A stretch of DNA of 9,825 nt from Anoxynatronum sp033549305 (GCA_033549305.1 JAWSUV010000109.1:1-9825), one strand, 5' to 3'; shown: positions 1 through 6,004, counted from the first letter of the stretch. The notes: generated by a model not told the origin, from the sequence alone. Made by a program: numbers and translations.

Positions 1-26
1 CCGCATATAGACTGGGTTGGTTGGCT

Positions 27-323
27 TCAGTTTGGATAACTTGTAAACTCACGCTCGGCTAACCATTCCAGTTGAAGGATGGTATCCTGGATGGTTTGAT
101 CCTGCAGCGAGACCTGTTCTTCCAGCTGTCCAATGGTTTGCAGGAATGACTCCGTCAGCAGCTGGTGTTGGAGTTCCTGGCGGGATGACTGATCCTGCAG
201 CTGTTCCAGAAGCGTAAGATGCTGCTGTTGATACTGATATACTTGGGCCAAAAGAACGCCGTTGAACAGTAAAAGCGTCGTCATGATCCCCAGTAGGACC
301 ATCAGCTGTTTATCTTTCGCCAT
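27..323 (-). CDS. Small membrane-anchored coiled-coil protein, hypothetical
   Basis: This is a 98-residue protein I do not recognise by name. It has a short charged N-terminus (MAKDKQ), one hydrophobic segment at about residues 7-27, and then a long Gln/Leu/Glu-rich stretch (about 30-90) with heptad-like Leu spacing that should form a coiled coil. The expected topology is an N-in signal anchor with the helix outside or periplasm-facing. The ATG at 323 is chosen because a GGAAAGGA ribosome binding site (minus strand, 333-340) sits 9 nt upstream. A TTG three codons earlier in the same frame lies only 2 nt from that site and is unlikely to be used. The layout resembles small septum- or wall-associated anchor proteins, but nothing in the sequence proves a function. 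It is divergent from yjbQ and has its own promoter. Confidence 0.7.
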   Translation of the reverse strand: MAKDKQLMVLLGIMTTLLLFNGVLLAQVYQYQQQHLTLLEQLQDQSSRQELQHQLLTESFLQTIGQLEEQVSLQDQTIQDTILQLEWLAEREFTSYPN

Positions 324-358
324 AAGAATCAATCCTTTCCGGTCCTATCTTCTCACTC

Positions 359-388
359 ATCATAAACCGGATCTTTTGTCATTGTCAA
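359..388 (-). promoter_or_regulatory. Sigma-A-type promoter for the minus-strand coiled-coil gene
   Basis: On the minus strand a perfect -35 TTGACA (388-383) is followed after 18 nt by TATGAT (364-359), five of six matches to the -10 consensus. Transcription would start near 352, leaving a leader of about 29 nt that contains the GGAAAGGA ribosome binding site. The call rests on sequence match only. Confidence 0.65.
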
Positions 389-459
389 GAAATAATCAGT
401 GACGGACATGATCATATCAATGACATGCGGTTATCCAACGAGAAACACGCACCCTAGCC

Positions 460-472
460 GTCTGAGACAGAC
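460..472. promoter_or_regulatory. 13-bp perfect inverted repeat upstream of the yjbQ promoter
   Basis: GTCTG-AGA-CAGAC is a perfect 5-bp inverted repeat around a 3-nt centre. It lies 14 nt upstream of the yjbQ -35 box and about 70 nt upstream of the divergent promoter, a position suited to an operator or activator site. No regulator gene is visible in the window, and a short palindrome can occur by chance. Confidence 0.25.
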
Positions 473-486
473 AAATGTGCAGCCGA

Positions 487-514
487 TTGACAATTTTTAG
501 GGTTGGGATACAAT
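487..514 (+). promoter_or_regulatory. Sigma-A-type promoter of yjbQ
   Basis: A perfect TTGACA (487-492) is separated by 16 nt from TACAAT (509-514), five of six matches to the -10 consensus. The expected start of transcription is about 520-522. This coincides with the first bases of the AAGGAGG ribosome binding site (521-527), so the mRNA leader would be only about 15 nt. Confidence 0.7.
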
Positions 515-535
515 AAACGGAAGGAGGAATGCGAG

Positions 536-952
536 ATGAAATCGTTTCGGAAAGAACTCTGGTTTGATATTCCCCAACGACGCCAGCTGATTAATATCAC
601 GGCTGAAGTAGAAGCCTGCCTGAGAGAAAGCGAAATTCAGGAAGGACTCCTTTTATGCAATGCGATGCACATTACTTCCAGCGTTTTTATCAACGATCAC
701 GAGTCAGGGCTGCATCATGATTTTGAAATCTGGCTGGAAAAACTGGCGCCGGAAAAACCATATTCGCAGTACAGGCATAATGGTTACGAAGACAACGCGG
801 ATGCTCATTTAAAACGCACCATCATGGGACGCGAAGTGGTTATAGCGATCACCGGCGGTAAATTGGATTTTGGACCCTGGGAGCAGATTTTTTATGGTGA
901 ATTTGATGGCAAACGCCGCAAACGGGTACTGGTGAAGATCATCGGCGAATAG
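536..952 (+). CDS. yjbQ: YjbQ/UPF0047 family protein (secondary thiamine-phosphate synthase type)
   Basis: The 138-residue product matches the usual length of the YjbQ/UPF0047 family, small proteins that form compact trimers. E. coli YjbQ was reported to have weak thiamine-phosphate synthase activity, but its real role is unsettled. Family landmarks are present: the H45-I-T-S block, Y79-R-H-N, the E85-D-N motif with A90-H91, and the C-terminal G113-P-W115-E block before the basic GKRRKRVLVKI strand. The conserved His residues and E85/D86 are the likely metal or active-site ligands. The ATG at 536 is chosen because AAGGAGG (521-527) lies 8 nt upstream; an in-frame TTG at 503 would place the promoter's -10 box inside the gene. 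It is the first gene after a strong promoter and is followed 33 nt later by an MFS transporter. The family assignment is firm; the physiological function is not. Confidence 0.93.
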   Translation: MKSFRKELWFDIPQRRQLINITAEVEACLRESEIQEGLLLCNAMHITSSVFINDHESGLHHDFEIWLEKLAPEKPYSQYRHNGYEDNADAHLKRTIMGREVVIAITGGKLDFGPWEQIFYGEFDGKRRKRVLVKIIGE

Positions 953-962
953 TGAGGAAGAC

Positions 963-986
963 ATGAATTTATATACTGGGAAGTGA
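963..986 (+). CDS. Seven-codon ORF overlapping the MFS start (possible leader peptide)
   Basis: ATG at 963 opens a 7-codon reading frame (M-N-L-Y-T-G-K) whose stop TGA (984-986) shares its last A with the MFS start ATG at 986, giving a TGATG junction. A GAGGA element (954-958) precedes it at 4 nt, which is close but usable. If translated, it would deliver terminating ribosomes exactly onto the transporter start, whose own ribosome binding site (GGGA, 978-981) is weak. This is inferred from arrangement alone; such a short ORF can be accidental. Confidence 0.3.
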   Translation: MNLYTGK

Positions 987-2140
987 TGGTCATACAAAAT
1001 CAATACCGCCTTTTATTCGCAGCTATCTATTTTGCCATCGGCGCGCTGTATTCATTATTGGCGTTGTATCTTGAACAAATTGGATTTACTGGCACACAGA
1101 TTGGACTGGTTATGTCCGCAGGCTCCCTGATGCTTATCTTTGCACAACCCTTCTGGGGTATTGTCTGTGATAAAACGCAAAGAACGGTAGGAGTTCTTAA
1201 GTTTTCACTGTTAGCAGCCGGATTGCTTGCATTACTGCTGCCATTTGTCCGCAACTATTTTCTGTTTTTGATGCTTTATTCCCTGGTGCATTTTTTTCAG
1301 GGAGCCAATGCACCAATATCAGACACCCTGGGAATCAATGCCGCAAAAAAGCTTGGACTTACTTTTGGAAACTTTCGGCAATACGGCGCCATCGGTTTCG
1401 CAATTGCGGTTTTTACGGTGAGTAACCTGAGTGAGTGGGTGGGATTATGGGTCATTTTCCCGTTCTATTTTCTGGCTTATCTGACTGCCGCACTGGTTTT
1501 CAGGCAAAAGGAAGTGACTGATCCGACCATTCGACCGGCATTGATTCAAGGACTAAAACAACTGATTGTACTGCCTCGTTTTCGACTGATCCTTATCAGC
1601 ACATTTTTTGTTTTTGGCCCTGTGGTGGCAAACAACAATTATTACAGCCTCCTTTATGAACATGTCGGTGGTTCGATTGCCGGGATCGGACTGGCTTTCC
1701 TGTTGTTCTCAGGGAGTGAAGCGCCTTTTATGAAACTGTCAGGCATCATTATCCAGCGGATAGGGCTGGAAAATACCCTGATTTTCTCCGCCTCTGTCTC
1801 GGCTCTCAGATGGATCTGGTACAGCACGGGCCCGTCACCCAGTATGATGCTGGCCTTTTTTATCATCCAGGGATTGTCTGTCGGACTTTATATCGTCAGT
1901 GCCGCTCAGTATGTCTCTGAAAGTTCCGTTCCACAATTAAAGACAACTGCCATGACACTCTATGCTTCCGCGGGAATCGGGCTGGGCGGCATTTTTTGCC
2001 AGTTTACCGGAGGCGTCTTGCTGGATGCCGGCGGTGTGCTGTCAGTGTATCTCTTTTTTGGTCTTTCAACATTGGCTGGGCTGGCTGTTTTATGGTATTT
2101 GCGATTTTATGAAAAAAGGCATCCGAGATCTCACTATTGA
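986..2140 (+). CDS. Major facilitator superfamily transporter, 12 TM (MFS_1_like type)
   Basis: This 384-residue protein is almost wholly hydrophobic, with about twelve predicted membrane helices in two halves. The N-terminal block (YRLLFAAIYFAIGALYSLL) and the helix 2-3 loop G58-I-V-C-D62-K-T-Q-R, an MFS motif-A variant, resemble the MFS_1_like group that includes HcaT-type (3-phenylpropionate) and LacY/NupG-like symporters. It should be an inner-membrane secondary carrier, and its substrate cannot be read from the sequence. The start is placed at ATG 986, which overlaps the stop of a 7-codon ORF; GTG at 983 is an alternative one codon earlier. The preceding yjbQ gene ends 33 nt upstream without a terminator, so it is probably transcribed from the yjbQ promoter. 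A selenoprotein-like gene starts 20 nt after its stop. Confidence 0.9.
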   Translation: MVIQNQYRLLFAAIYFAIGALYSLLALYLEQIGFTGTQIGLVMSAGSLMLIFAQPFWGIVCDKTQRTVGVLKFSLLAAGLLALLLPFVRNYFLFLMLYSLVHFFQGANAPISDTLGINAAKKLGLTFGNFRQYGAIGFAIAVFTVSNLSEWVGLWVIFPFYFLAYLTAALVFRQKEVTDPTIRPALIQGLKQLIVLPRFRLILISTFFVFGPVVANNNYYSLLYEHVGGSIAGIGLAFLLFSGSEAPFMKLSGIIIQRIGLENTLIFSASVSALRWIWYSTGPSPSMMLAFFIIQGLSVGLYIVSAAQYVSESSVPQLKTTAMTLYASAGIGLGGIFCQFTGGVLLDAGGVLSVYLFFGLSTLAGLAVLWYLRFYEKRHPRSHY

Positions 2141-2160
2141 TTTGAATAGAGGTGTTGATA

Positions 2161-2463
2161 ATGGATATTATTCTGCGTGAAAAATTGATTCTTTTTTTAC
2201 GGAAGCGAAAGATTAACGCTTTAACCGTTCAACTGCCGAGAGCCAGAGGGTGCTGAGGCAATCCTGTGACGTCATCGGTGGTGACGGGTGCTCCAAATAT
2301 GCCTGATGAGTATAGAGCGTTTGAAACAGGAAATGGGATCACTGTCTATGTGCATGCTGGACTGGCAGGCAAAAAAAAAGAAATGATTCTAACCATCAGT
2401 CACCTGCTGTTGTTTTTTACGATTTTTGAAGAAACAACAGGAACATCACGATTCAGGAAATGA
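2161..2463 (+). CDS. Probable selenoprotein with in-frame TGA (Sec32), Cys-Sec motif
   Basis: Read through the single TGA at 2254-2256, this is a 100-residue protein. Residues 1-30 are a basic amphipathic N-terminus (MDIILREK...), residues 30-34 are G-C-U-G-N, then comes a conserved-looking stretch with G-A-P, P-D-E-Y, G-N-G-I-T-V-Y-V-H and a hydrophobic C-terminal part. A good ribosome binding site, AGAGGTG (2148-2154), lies 6 nt before the ATG at 2161. Both sides of the TGA are in the same frame and look protein-like, and a bacterial SECIS-like hairpin follows at the expected distance. From memory, this pattern matches a small family annotated as 'CC/Se motif family (seleno)protein', in which Cys-Cys and Cys-Sec alternate; I could not verify this. 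The adjacent Cys31 and Sec32 could form a redox selenenylsulfide pair. The biochemical role is unknown. A standard gene caller would miss it, or report only a 65-residue GTG-started fragment from 2266. The alternative is a nonsense-mutated Cys-Cys homologue. Confidence 0.72.
2257..2292 (+). promoter_or_regulatory. Bacterial SECIS-like stem-loop directly after the in-frame TGA
   Basis: Immediately 3' of the TGA, CGTCATC (2270-2276) pairs with GGTGACG (2280-2286) over 7 bp (one U-G), closing a 3-nt loop GGU (2277-2279). Below it CC (2263-2264) can pair with GG (2287-2288) and GGCA (2257-2260) with TGCT (2289-2292), leaving a bulge UGUGA on the 5' side. The first loop G lies 20 nt after the TGA. 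Bacterial SECIS elements recognised by SelB are known to have a short apical loop with a G in its first two positions, roughly 16-37 nt from the UGA; this hairpin meets those criteria. It lies wholly inside the coding region, as in bacterial selenoprotein mRNAs. Confidence 0.65.
2407..2440 (+). terminator. AU-rich hairpin inside the 3' end of the selenoprotein gene
   Basis: CTGTTGTTT (2407-2415) is perfectly complementary to AAACAACAG (2432-2440), and three further pairs (TTT 2416-2418 with AAG 2429-2431, one U-G) extend the stem to 12 bp around a 10-nt loop. It encodes residues L-L-L-F-F-T through E-T-T-G. It lacks a downstream T-run, so it is not a canonical intrinsic terminator; it could stabilise the 3' end of the upstream transcript or attenuate read-through into korAB. 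The function is uncertain. Confidence 0.25.
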
Positions 2464-2491
2464 AGACATGCTGAACGGGATTTTAATCACT

Positions 2492-2520
2492 TTGACTGAA
2501 TATTAATGCTGCCACATATT
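2492..2520 (+). promoter_or_regulatory. Possible sigma-A-type promoter for korAB
   Basis: TTGACT (2492-2497, five of six matches) is followed after 17 nt by CATATT (2515-2520, four of six matches). Transcription would begin near 2527, leaving a leader of about 135 nt before korA. The leader has the word CGCTGCAG twice (2537-2544 and 2564-2571), which also allows a 7-bp GCTGCAG/CTGCAGC hairpin with a 21-nt loop. I recognise no riboswitch or T-box in it. Confidence 0.4.
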
Positions 2521-2648
2521 GTCGTCTGCGGTGTCACGCTGCAGGCGATTTTCATCCATATACCGCTGCAGCAAAGTCATCCGATTGATGCGGAGATGCA
2601 ATGGTATGAATATAGTGTGCAAAGGTGGATACAAGGACAGAACACGGG

Positions 2649-2655
2649 AAGGAGG
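2649..2655 (+). promoter_or_regulatory. Ribosome binding site deciding the korA GTG start
   Basis: AAGGAGG is 7 nt upstream of GTG 2663 and continues into a purine run GAGGAG. Two out-of-frame ATG codons (2661 and 2668) surround the GTG, and both lead to short products (8 and 12 codons), so this site together with the reading frame of the conserved protein fixes GTG 2663 as the start. Confidence 0.6.
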
Positions 2656-2662
2656 AGGAGAT

Positions 2663-4393
2663 GTGCTATGGCAAAAAACGATCTTAATTGGCGGCATTCA
2701 GGGTGAAGGCGTTGCCAGCACGGGCATCAATTTAATGAAATCTTTGTCGGGAATCGGCTACTATACGTTTGGTGAACGAAAGTTTTCCTCCCGGATTAAG
2801 GGGGGAAATACTCATATTCTTATCACGATCAGCAATGAACCGGTCTATTGCGTTTCAACAGAAATTGATATCATTCTCGCTTTTGATACAGAAACCGTAC
2901 AATTAAATGTATCTCGGTTGTCTGACCAGGGACTGTTGCTGGTGGATGAAGTGGTCGAACTTCCTGAGGATCTCTTGGAAGCCGGGCGCGTGGTTGCTCT
3001 GCCACTGACAAGCCTGGCGAAAAAACATGGATCGCTGTTGATGAAAAATACATGTGCCATCGGCTTTATCTGGAAGATGCTTCGACTTGACGCCTCAGTG
3101 TTGGAGGAATCCACTGAAAAAACCTATTTTAAAAAAGGAGAAGATGTGATTCAGCAGAACCTTCAGGTGTTCCGTGCAGCGTTTGATGTGCAGCAACCTG
3201 ATTGGGATGGTATTGAAGGACTGCCGCGGGCGGATGACCGGGAGGCTGAATTGATGCTGATGACAGGAAACGATGCCATAACACTGGGTGCTCTAATGGC
3301 AGGCTGCCGGTTTATGGCGGCGTATCCCATTACACCGGCTTCAGATGTGATGGAAATGATGAGTCGGGAACTGCCTGCAGAAAATGGCATGATGATTCAG
3401 ACAGAGGATGAAATAGCGGCCGTAACCATGTGTATCGGCGCCTCCTATGCGGGTGTCCGAAGTTTAACGGCAACATCAGGACCAGGGTTAACGCTTATGA
3501 TGGAAGGTTTGGGCCTGGCTGGTATGATAGAAACACCGCTGGTCGTGGTGGATGCACAGCGTGCCGGGCCCAGTACCGGAATGCCCACCCGAACAGAACA
3601 AAGTGACCTGGCCAGTCTTTATTATGCAGGCCACGGCGAATTCCCGATGATCATTCTATCACCATCCAGCATCGAAGAATGCTATGAGTTGACGCTGGAA
3701 GCTTTTCAGCTGGCTGACCATTACCAGTGTCCAGTTATCCTCTTATCGGATTTGAACTTGAGTTTGTCGCCACAGACAATCAAAGCACTTCGGTATGCAC
3801 CGCCGACCATTAACCGGGGAGAAACAGACAGTGAGGAGTCTCTGAAGTCAGATGTGGAGCAGACATTTCCCCGTTATGCACTGACTGCGTCAGGTATTTC
3901 GCCCCGCACATTTCCCGGGACAATCGGGGGCATACACCAGGTGACCGGACTGGAACACACAGTGCTGGGCAGGCCGTCCGACAATCCGAAAAATCGCCAG
4001 GAAATGATGGATAAACGGTTACGCAAAACGGCACCTCTCAGAGACCAGAATGCCATACACGTCAAGGAAAATAGCGGGAAAATTCTGTGTCTCACCTTTG
4101 GATCGTCATGGGGCGTTCTGCAGGAAGCGGTGCAGAATGAAGGTCTGCGTATCGACATTGCACACATCAGCCGTATCCGACCTTTGCCCGAACGACAGCT
4201 GAAACAACTGCTGGAAGGGTATACAAAAGTGATTGTGATGGAACATAATCAGCAGGGACAATTGGCAGGCATTCTTCGGGGAGAACTTGGTTTTTCAGAT
4301 AATCTGGTGAGTCTAACCCGGTATGACGGAGAATCATTTAAGGTGAGTGAAGTGCGCGATAAGCTCAAAAGGTGGTGTGATGAATGGAAATGA
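2663..4393 (+). CDS. korA: 2-oxoacid:ferredoxin oxidoreductase, fused gamma-alpha subunit (KorA type)
   Basis: The 576-residue product is the large subunit of a two-subunit 2-oxoacid:acceptor oxidoreductase, which converts a 2-oxoacid plus CoA to the acyl-CoA and CO2 and reduces ferredoxin in the cytoplasm. Residues about 5-185 form the gamma (CoA-side) domain, starting with K-T-I-L-I-G-G-I-Q-G-E-G and the G-E-R-K-F-S-S-R-I-K-G-G-N block. From about residue 200 comes the alpha domain with A-Y-P-I-T-P (about 220-225), the T-E-D-E-I-A-A block, T-S-G-P-G and P-S-T-G-M-P-T-R-T-E-Q-S-D-L, followed by the S-P-R-T-F-P-G linker and a C-terminal transketolase-like domain. The length is normal for fused KorA. 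The start is GTG with a strong ribosome binding site. It overlaps korB by 10 nt. Substrate (2-oxoglutarate, branched-chain 2-oxoacid or pyruvate) cannot be decided from motifs. No ferredoxin-like delta subunit is encoded nearby. Confidence 0.93.
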   Translation: MLWQKTILIGGIQGEGVASTGINLMKSLSGIGYYTFGERKFSSRIKGGNTHILITISNEPVYCVSTEIDIILAFDTETVQLNVSRLSDQGLLLVDEVVELPEDLLEAGRVVALPLTSLAKKHGSLLMKNTCAIGFIWKMLRLDASVLEESTEKTYFKKGEDVIQQNLQVFRAAFDVQQPDWDGIEGLPRADDREAELMLMTGNDAITLGALMAGCRFMAAYPITPASDVMEMMSRELPAENGMMIQTEDEIAAVTMCIGASYAGVRSLTATSGPGLTLMMEGLGLAGMIETPLVVVDAQRAGPSTGMPTRTEQSDLASLYYAGHGEFPMIILSPSSIEECYELTLEAFQLADHYQCPVILLSDLNLSLSPQTIKALRYAPPTINRGETDSEESLKSDVEQTFPRYALTASGISPRTFPGTIGGIHQVTGLEHTVLGRPSDNPKNRQEMMDKRLRKTAPLRDQNAIHVKENSGKILCLTFGSSWGVLQEAVQNEGLRIDIAHISRIRPLPERQLKQLLEGYTKVIVMEHNQQGQLAGILRGELGFSDNLVSLTRYDGESFKVSEVRDKLKRWCDEWK

Positions 4394-5256
4394 AAGATTA
4401 CAGCAATGGACTCAAACCAAACTGGTGTCCCGGGTGCGGTGATTTTTCCGTTCTGCGGTCAATTCAGCTTGCCGCTGCTCATCTCGGTTTACCAAGGGAA
4501 AAGATGGTGGTGGTGACAGGGATCGGGTGCTCTGGACGTTTATCCGGGTATATGAATACGTATGGGTTTCACAGTGTTCATGGACGCAGTTTACCCGCTG
4601 CACAGGGAATGAAGCTGGCTAACCGGGAGCTGACAGTGCTGGCAGCCGGCGGCGATGGAGACGGATTCGCCATCGGCACCAGCCACACCGTTCATGCGAT
4701 CCGAAGAAACATCGACCTGACCTATGTGGTGATGAACAATCAGGTGTATGGGCTTACCAAGGGTCATGTCTCACCCCTGAGCCAGAGCGGGTTGAAAACC
4801 AAATCAACACCTGAGGGTGCACTGGATTTTCCGGTTCAGCCAGGACTCCTGGCGATCAGTGCGGGAGCCGGCTTTTATGCCCAGGGTTTTTCAGCGGAAC
4901 AGGATGAACTGGTGGATCTGATTAAGGCGGGAATTCAACACAAAGGGTTTTCACTGATTCAGGTTTTCAGTCCCTGCGTTACTTATAACAAAACCAATAC
5001 CTACAACTGGTTCAGAGAACATTTGATTTCCGCTGAAGAGGCAGGTCACCGGGATCCCACGGATTTTATGGCTGCCATCAATATCCTTCAACAAACCAAC
5101 GGATTGCTGACCGGGCTGATTTATCATAATCCGACAAAACCCTGTTTCGAGGAAACACACGGTCTGATGGACCATCAGCCGCTGACAAACCTGAATATTG
5201 AACCTTCAGAAGAACAGTTCCTGCAATGGACAGAACGTTACCACATGAAGCGATAG
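4384..5256 (+). CDS. korB: 2-oxoacid:ferredoxin oxidoreductase beta subunit (KorB type)
   Basis: This 290-residue protein is the thiamine-diphosphate and iron-sulfur subunit that partners the gene just upstream. W14-C15-P-G-C18-G-D, G46-I-G-C49-S-G-R and S-P-C198-V-T-Y-N supply the four cysteines that hold the proximal [4Fe-4S] cluster in this family. G90-D91-G-D-G-F-A-I-G is the Mg/ThDP-binding motif, and V-M-N-N-Q-V-Y-G-L-T-K-G follows it. The length is typical. ATG 4384 is preceded at 6 nt by AAGGTGGTG (4369-4377), which lies inside korA; the 10-nt overlap points to translational coupling and 1:1 synthesis. I see no clear terminator after the gene. Confidence 0.95.
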   Translation: MEMKDYSNGLKPNWCPGCGDFSVLRSIQLAAAHLGLPREKMVVVTGIGCSGRLSGYMNTYGFHSVHGRSLPAAQGMKLANRELTVLAAGGDGDGFAIGTSHTVHAIRRNIDLTYVVMNNQVYGLTKGHVSPLSQSGLKTKSTPEGALDFPVQPGLLAISAGAGFYAQGFSAEQDELVDLIKAGIQHKGFSLIQVFSPCVTYNKTNTYNWFREHLISAEEAGHRDPTDFMAAINILQQTNGLLTGLIYHNPTKPCFEETHGLMDHQPLTNLNIEPSEEQFLQWTERYHMKR

Positions 5257-5326
5257 GTTGTGCGGACTTTCATTTTGTGAGAAAATAAGCTGATAGAGGA
5301 AGCACAAACTGAAGGGACTGGGTTTA

Positions 5327-6004
5327 ATGAAAAAATTCATCTGGTCATTGCTTCTGGTGATTCTGGCGGGATCCGCCTATTACGGCTATCAATATCACTG
5401 GCCTTCGCAGGAAGTGGTTGAATTCAACCCAGGGCAGGAGCCGGTTGTTTACCTGGAAGGCCGCCAGTTGGACGAAGACGCGCTCTTTCTGTTGGAAGGA
5501 GATCAACTCCTGATAGCAGTCTCGTTAGTGGAAAGCATGACTTCAGCCCACATTTTCTGGGATCAGCCGGAAGAAACGCTGGTTGTGACGACAGGAGATC
5601 ATGTGTACCGCTTCCAGCCGCTCAGGACTTTTTACATGATCAATGGAAGAGCAGTGGATTTGGAGGTGCCCATGCAGGTGGTTAACAACCATCCTTTTGT
5701 CCCGCTGTCTTTTCTGGAATCCTTTCTGAATGTGGACTGGATCTTCCGGCAAACTGATCAGGTGCTGGTACTGGATGAAAAACGCACCTGCCGGTTGGTG
5801 GCGGAAGCGCTTACAGAGAAAGCAGTGATCCGCGAAGCACCCCATATCAAAGCATCTCTTTATACGGAAACGCCGTTTCCGGGTGATCAGCTGCTGGTCT
5901 ATGAAACCTATGCACACTGGCTAAAAATCAGAACAGCGAACGGGCTGATAGGATTTATTCAGAAGAAAGACGTGAAACGATATGAAGAATGCCGGCCAGA
6001 ATAG
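5327..6004 (+). CDS. Exported stalk (copper amine oxidase N-like) plus SH3 domain protein
   Basis: This is a 225-residue protein with an N-terminal hydrophobic segment (about residues 4-22, after MKK) that should be a signal peptide or anchor. It is followed by a stalk region of the copper-amine-oxidase-N type (about 30-155, with V-Y-L-E-G-R-Q-L, I-F-W-D-Q-P-E-E-T-L-V-V and the repeat-like N-N-H-P-F-V-P-L-S-F-L-E). A bacterial SH3-like domain (about 160-220, V-I-R-E-A-P-H-I-K-A-S-L... W-L-K-I-R-T-A-N-G-L-I-G-F-I) ends the protein. It is probably surface or wall associated. From memory, this same N-terminal architecture often precedes a glycoside hydrolase family 18 domain in Clostridia; here the protein stops right after SH3. 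The ATG at 5327 has AAGGGA (5312-5317) 9 nt upstream. It lies 70 nt after korB with no convincing promoter. Confidence 0.75.
   Translation: MKKFIWSLLLVILAGSAYYGYQYHWPSQEVVEFNPGQEPVVYLEGRQLDEDALFLLEGDQLLIAVSLVESMTSAHIFWDQPEETLVVTTGDHVYRFQPLRTFYMINGRAVDLEVPMQVVNNHPFVPLSFLESFLNVDWIFRQTDQVLVLDEKRTCRLVAEALTEKAVIREAPHIKASLYTETPFPGDQLLVYETYAHWLKIRTANGLIGFIQKKDVKRYEECRPE

Noticed and set aside
1..29. Sec read-through of the TGA stop at 27-29 of the minus-strand gene
   Set aside because: No Cys or conserved context is near the TGA, and the sequence beyond is too short to judge; a normal stop is the simpler reading.
2266..2463. A 65-residue ORF starting at GTG 2266 as an independent gene
   Set aside because: It is in the same frame as the ATG-2161 ORF across the TGA, and the SECIS-like hairpin covers its start. 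It has a weak GAGG 7 nt upstream, so it remains the main alternative, but a Sec-decoded gene explains more.
2519..2662. N-terminal extension of korA by 48 residues
   Set aside because: The translated extension (many Arg/Cys, no family similarity) precedes the conserved K-T-I-L-I-G-G start, while a strong ribosome binding site points to GTG 2663.
2464..2662. Riboswitch or T-box in the korA leader
   Set aside because: Only short repeats (CGCTGCAG twice) and one 7-bp hairpin are visible; I find no T-box sequence or recognisable riboswitch core.
2506..2706. Open frame beginning at ATG 2506 upstream of and overlapping korA
   Set aside because: No ribosome binding site, no protein-like pattern, and it runs into the korA coding start in another frame.
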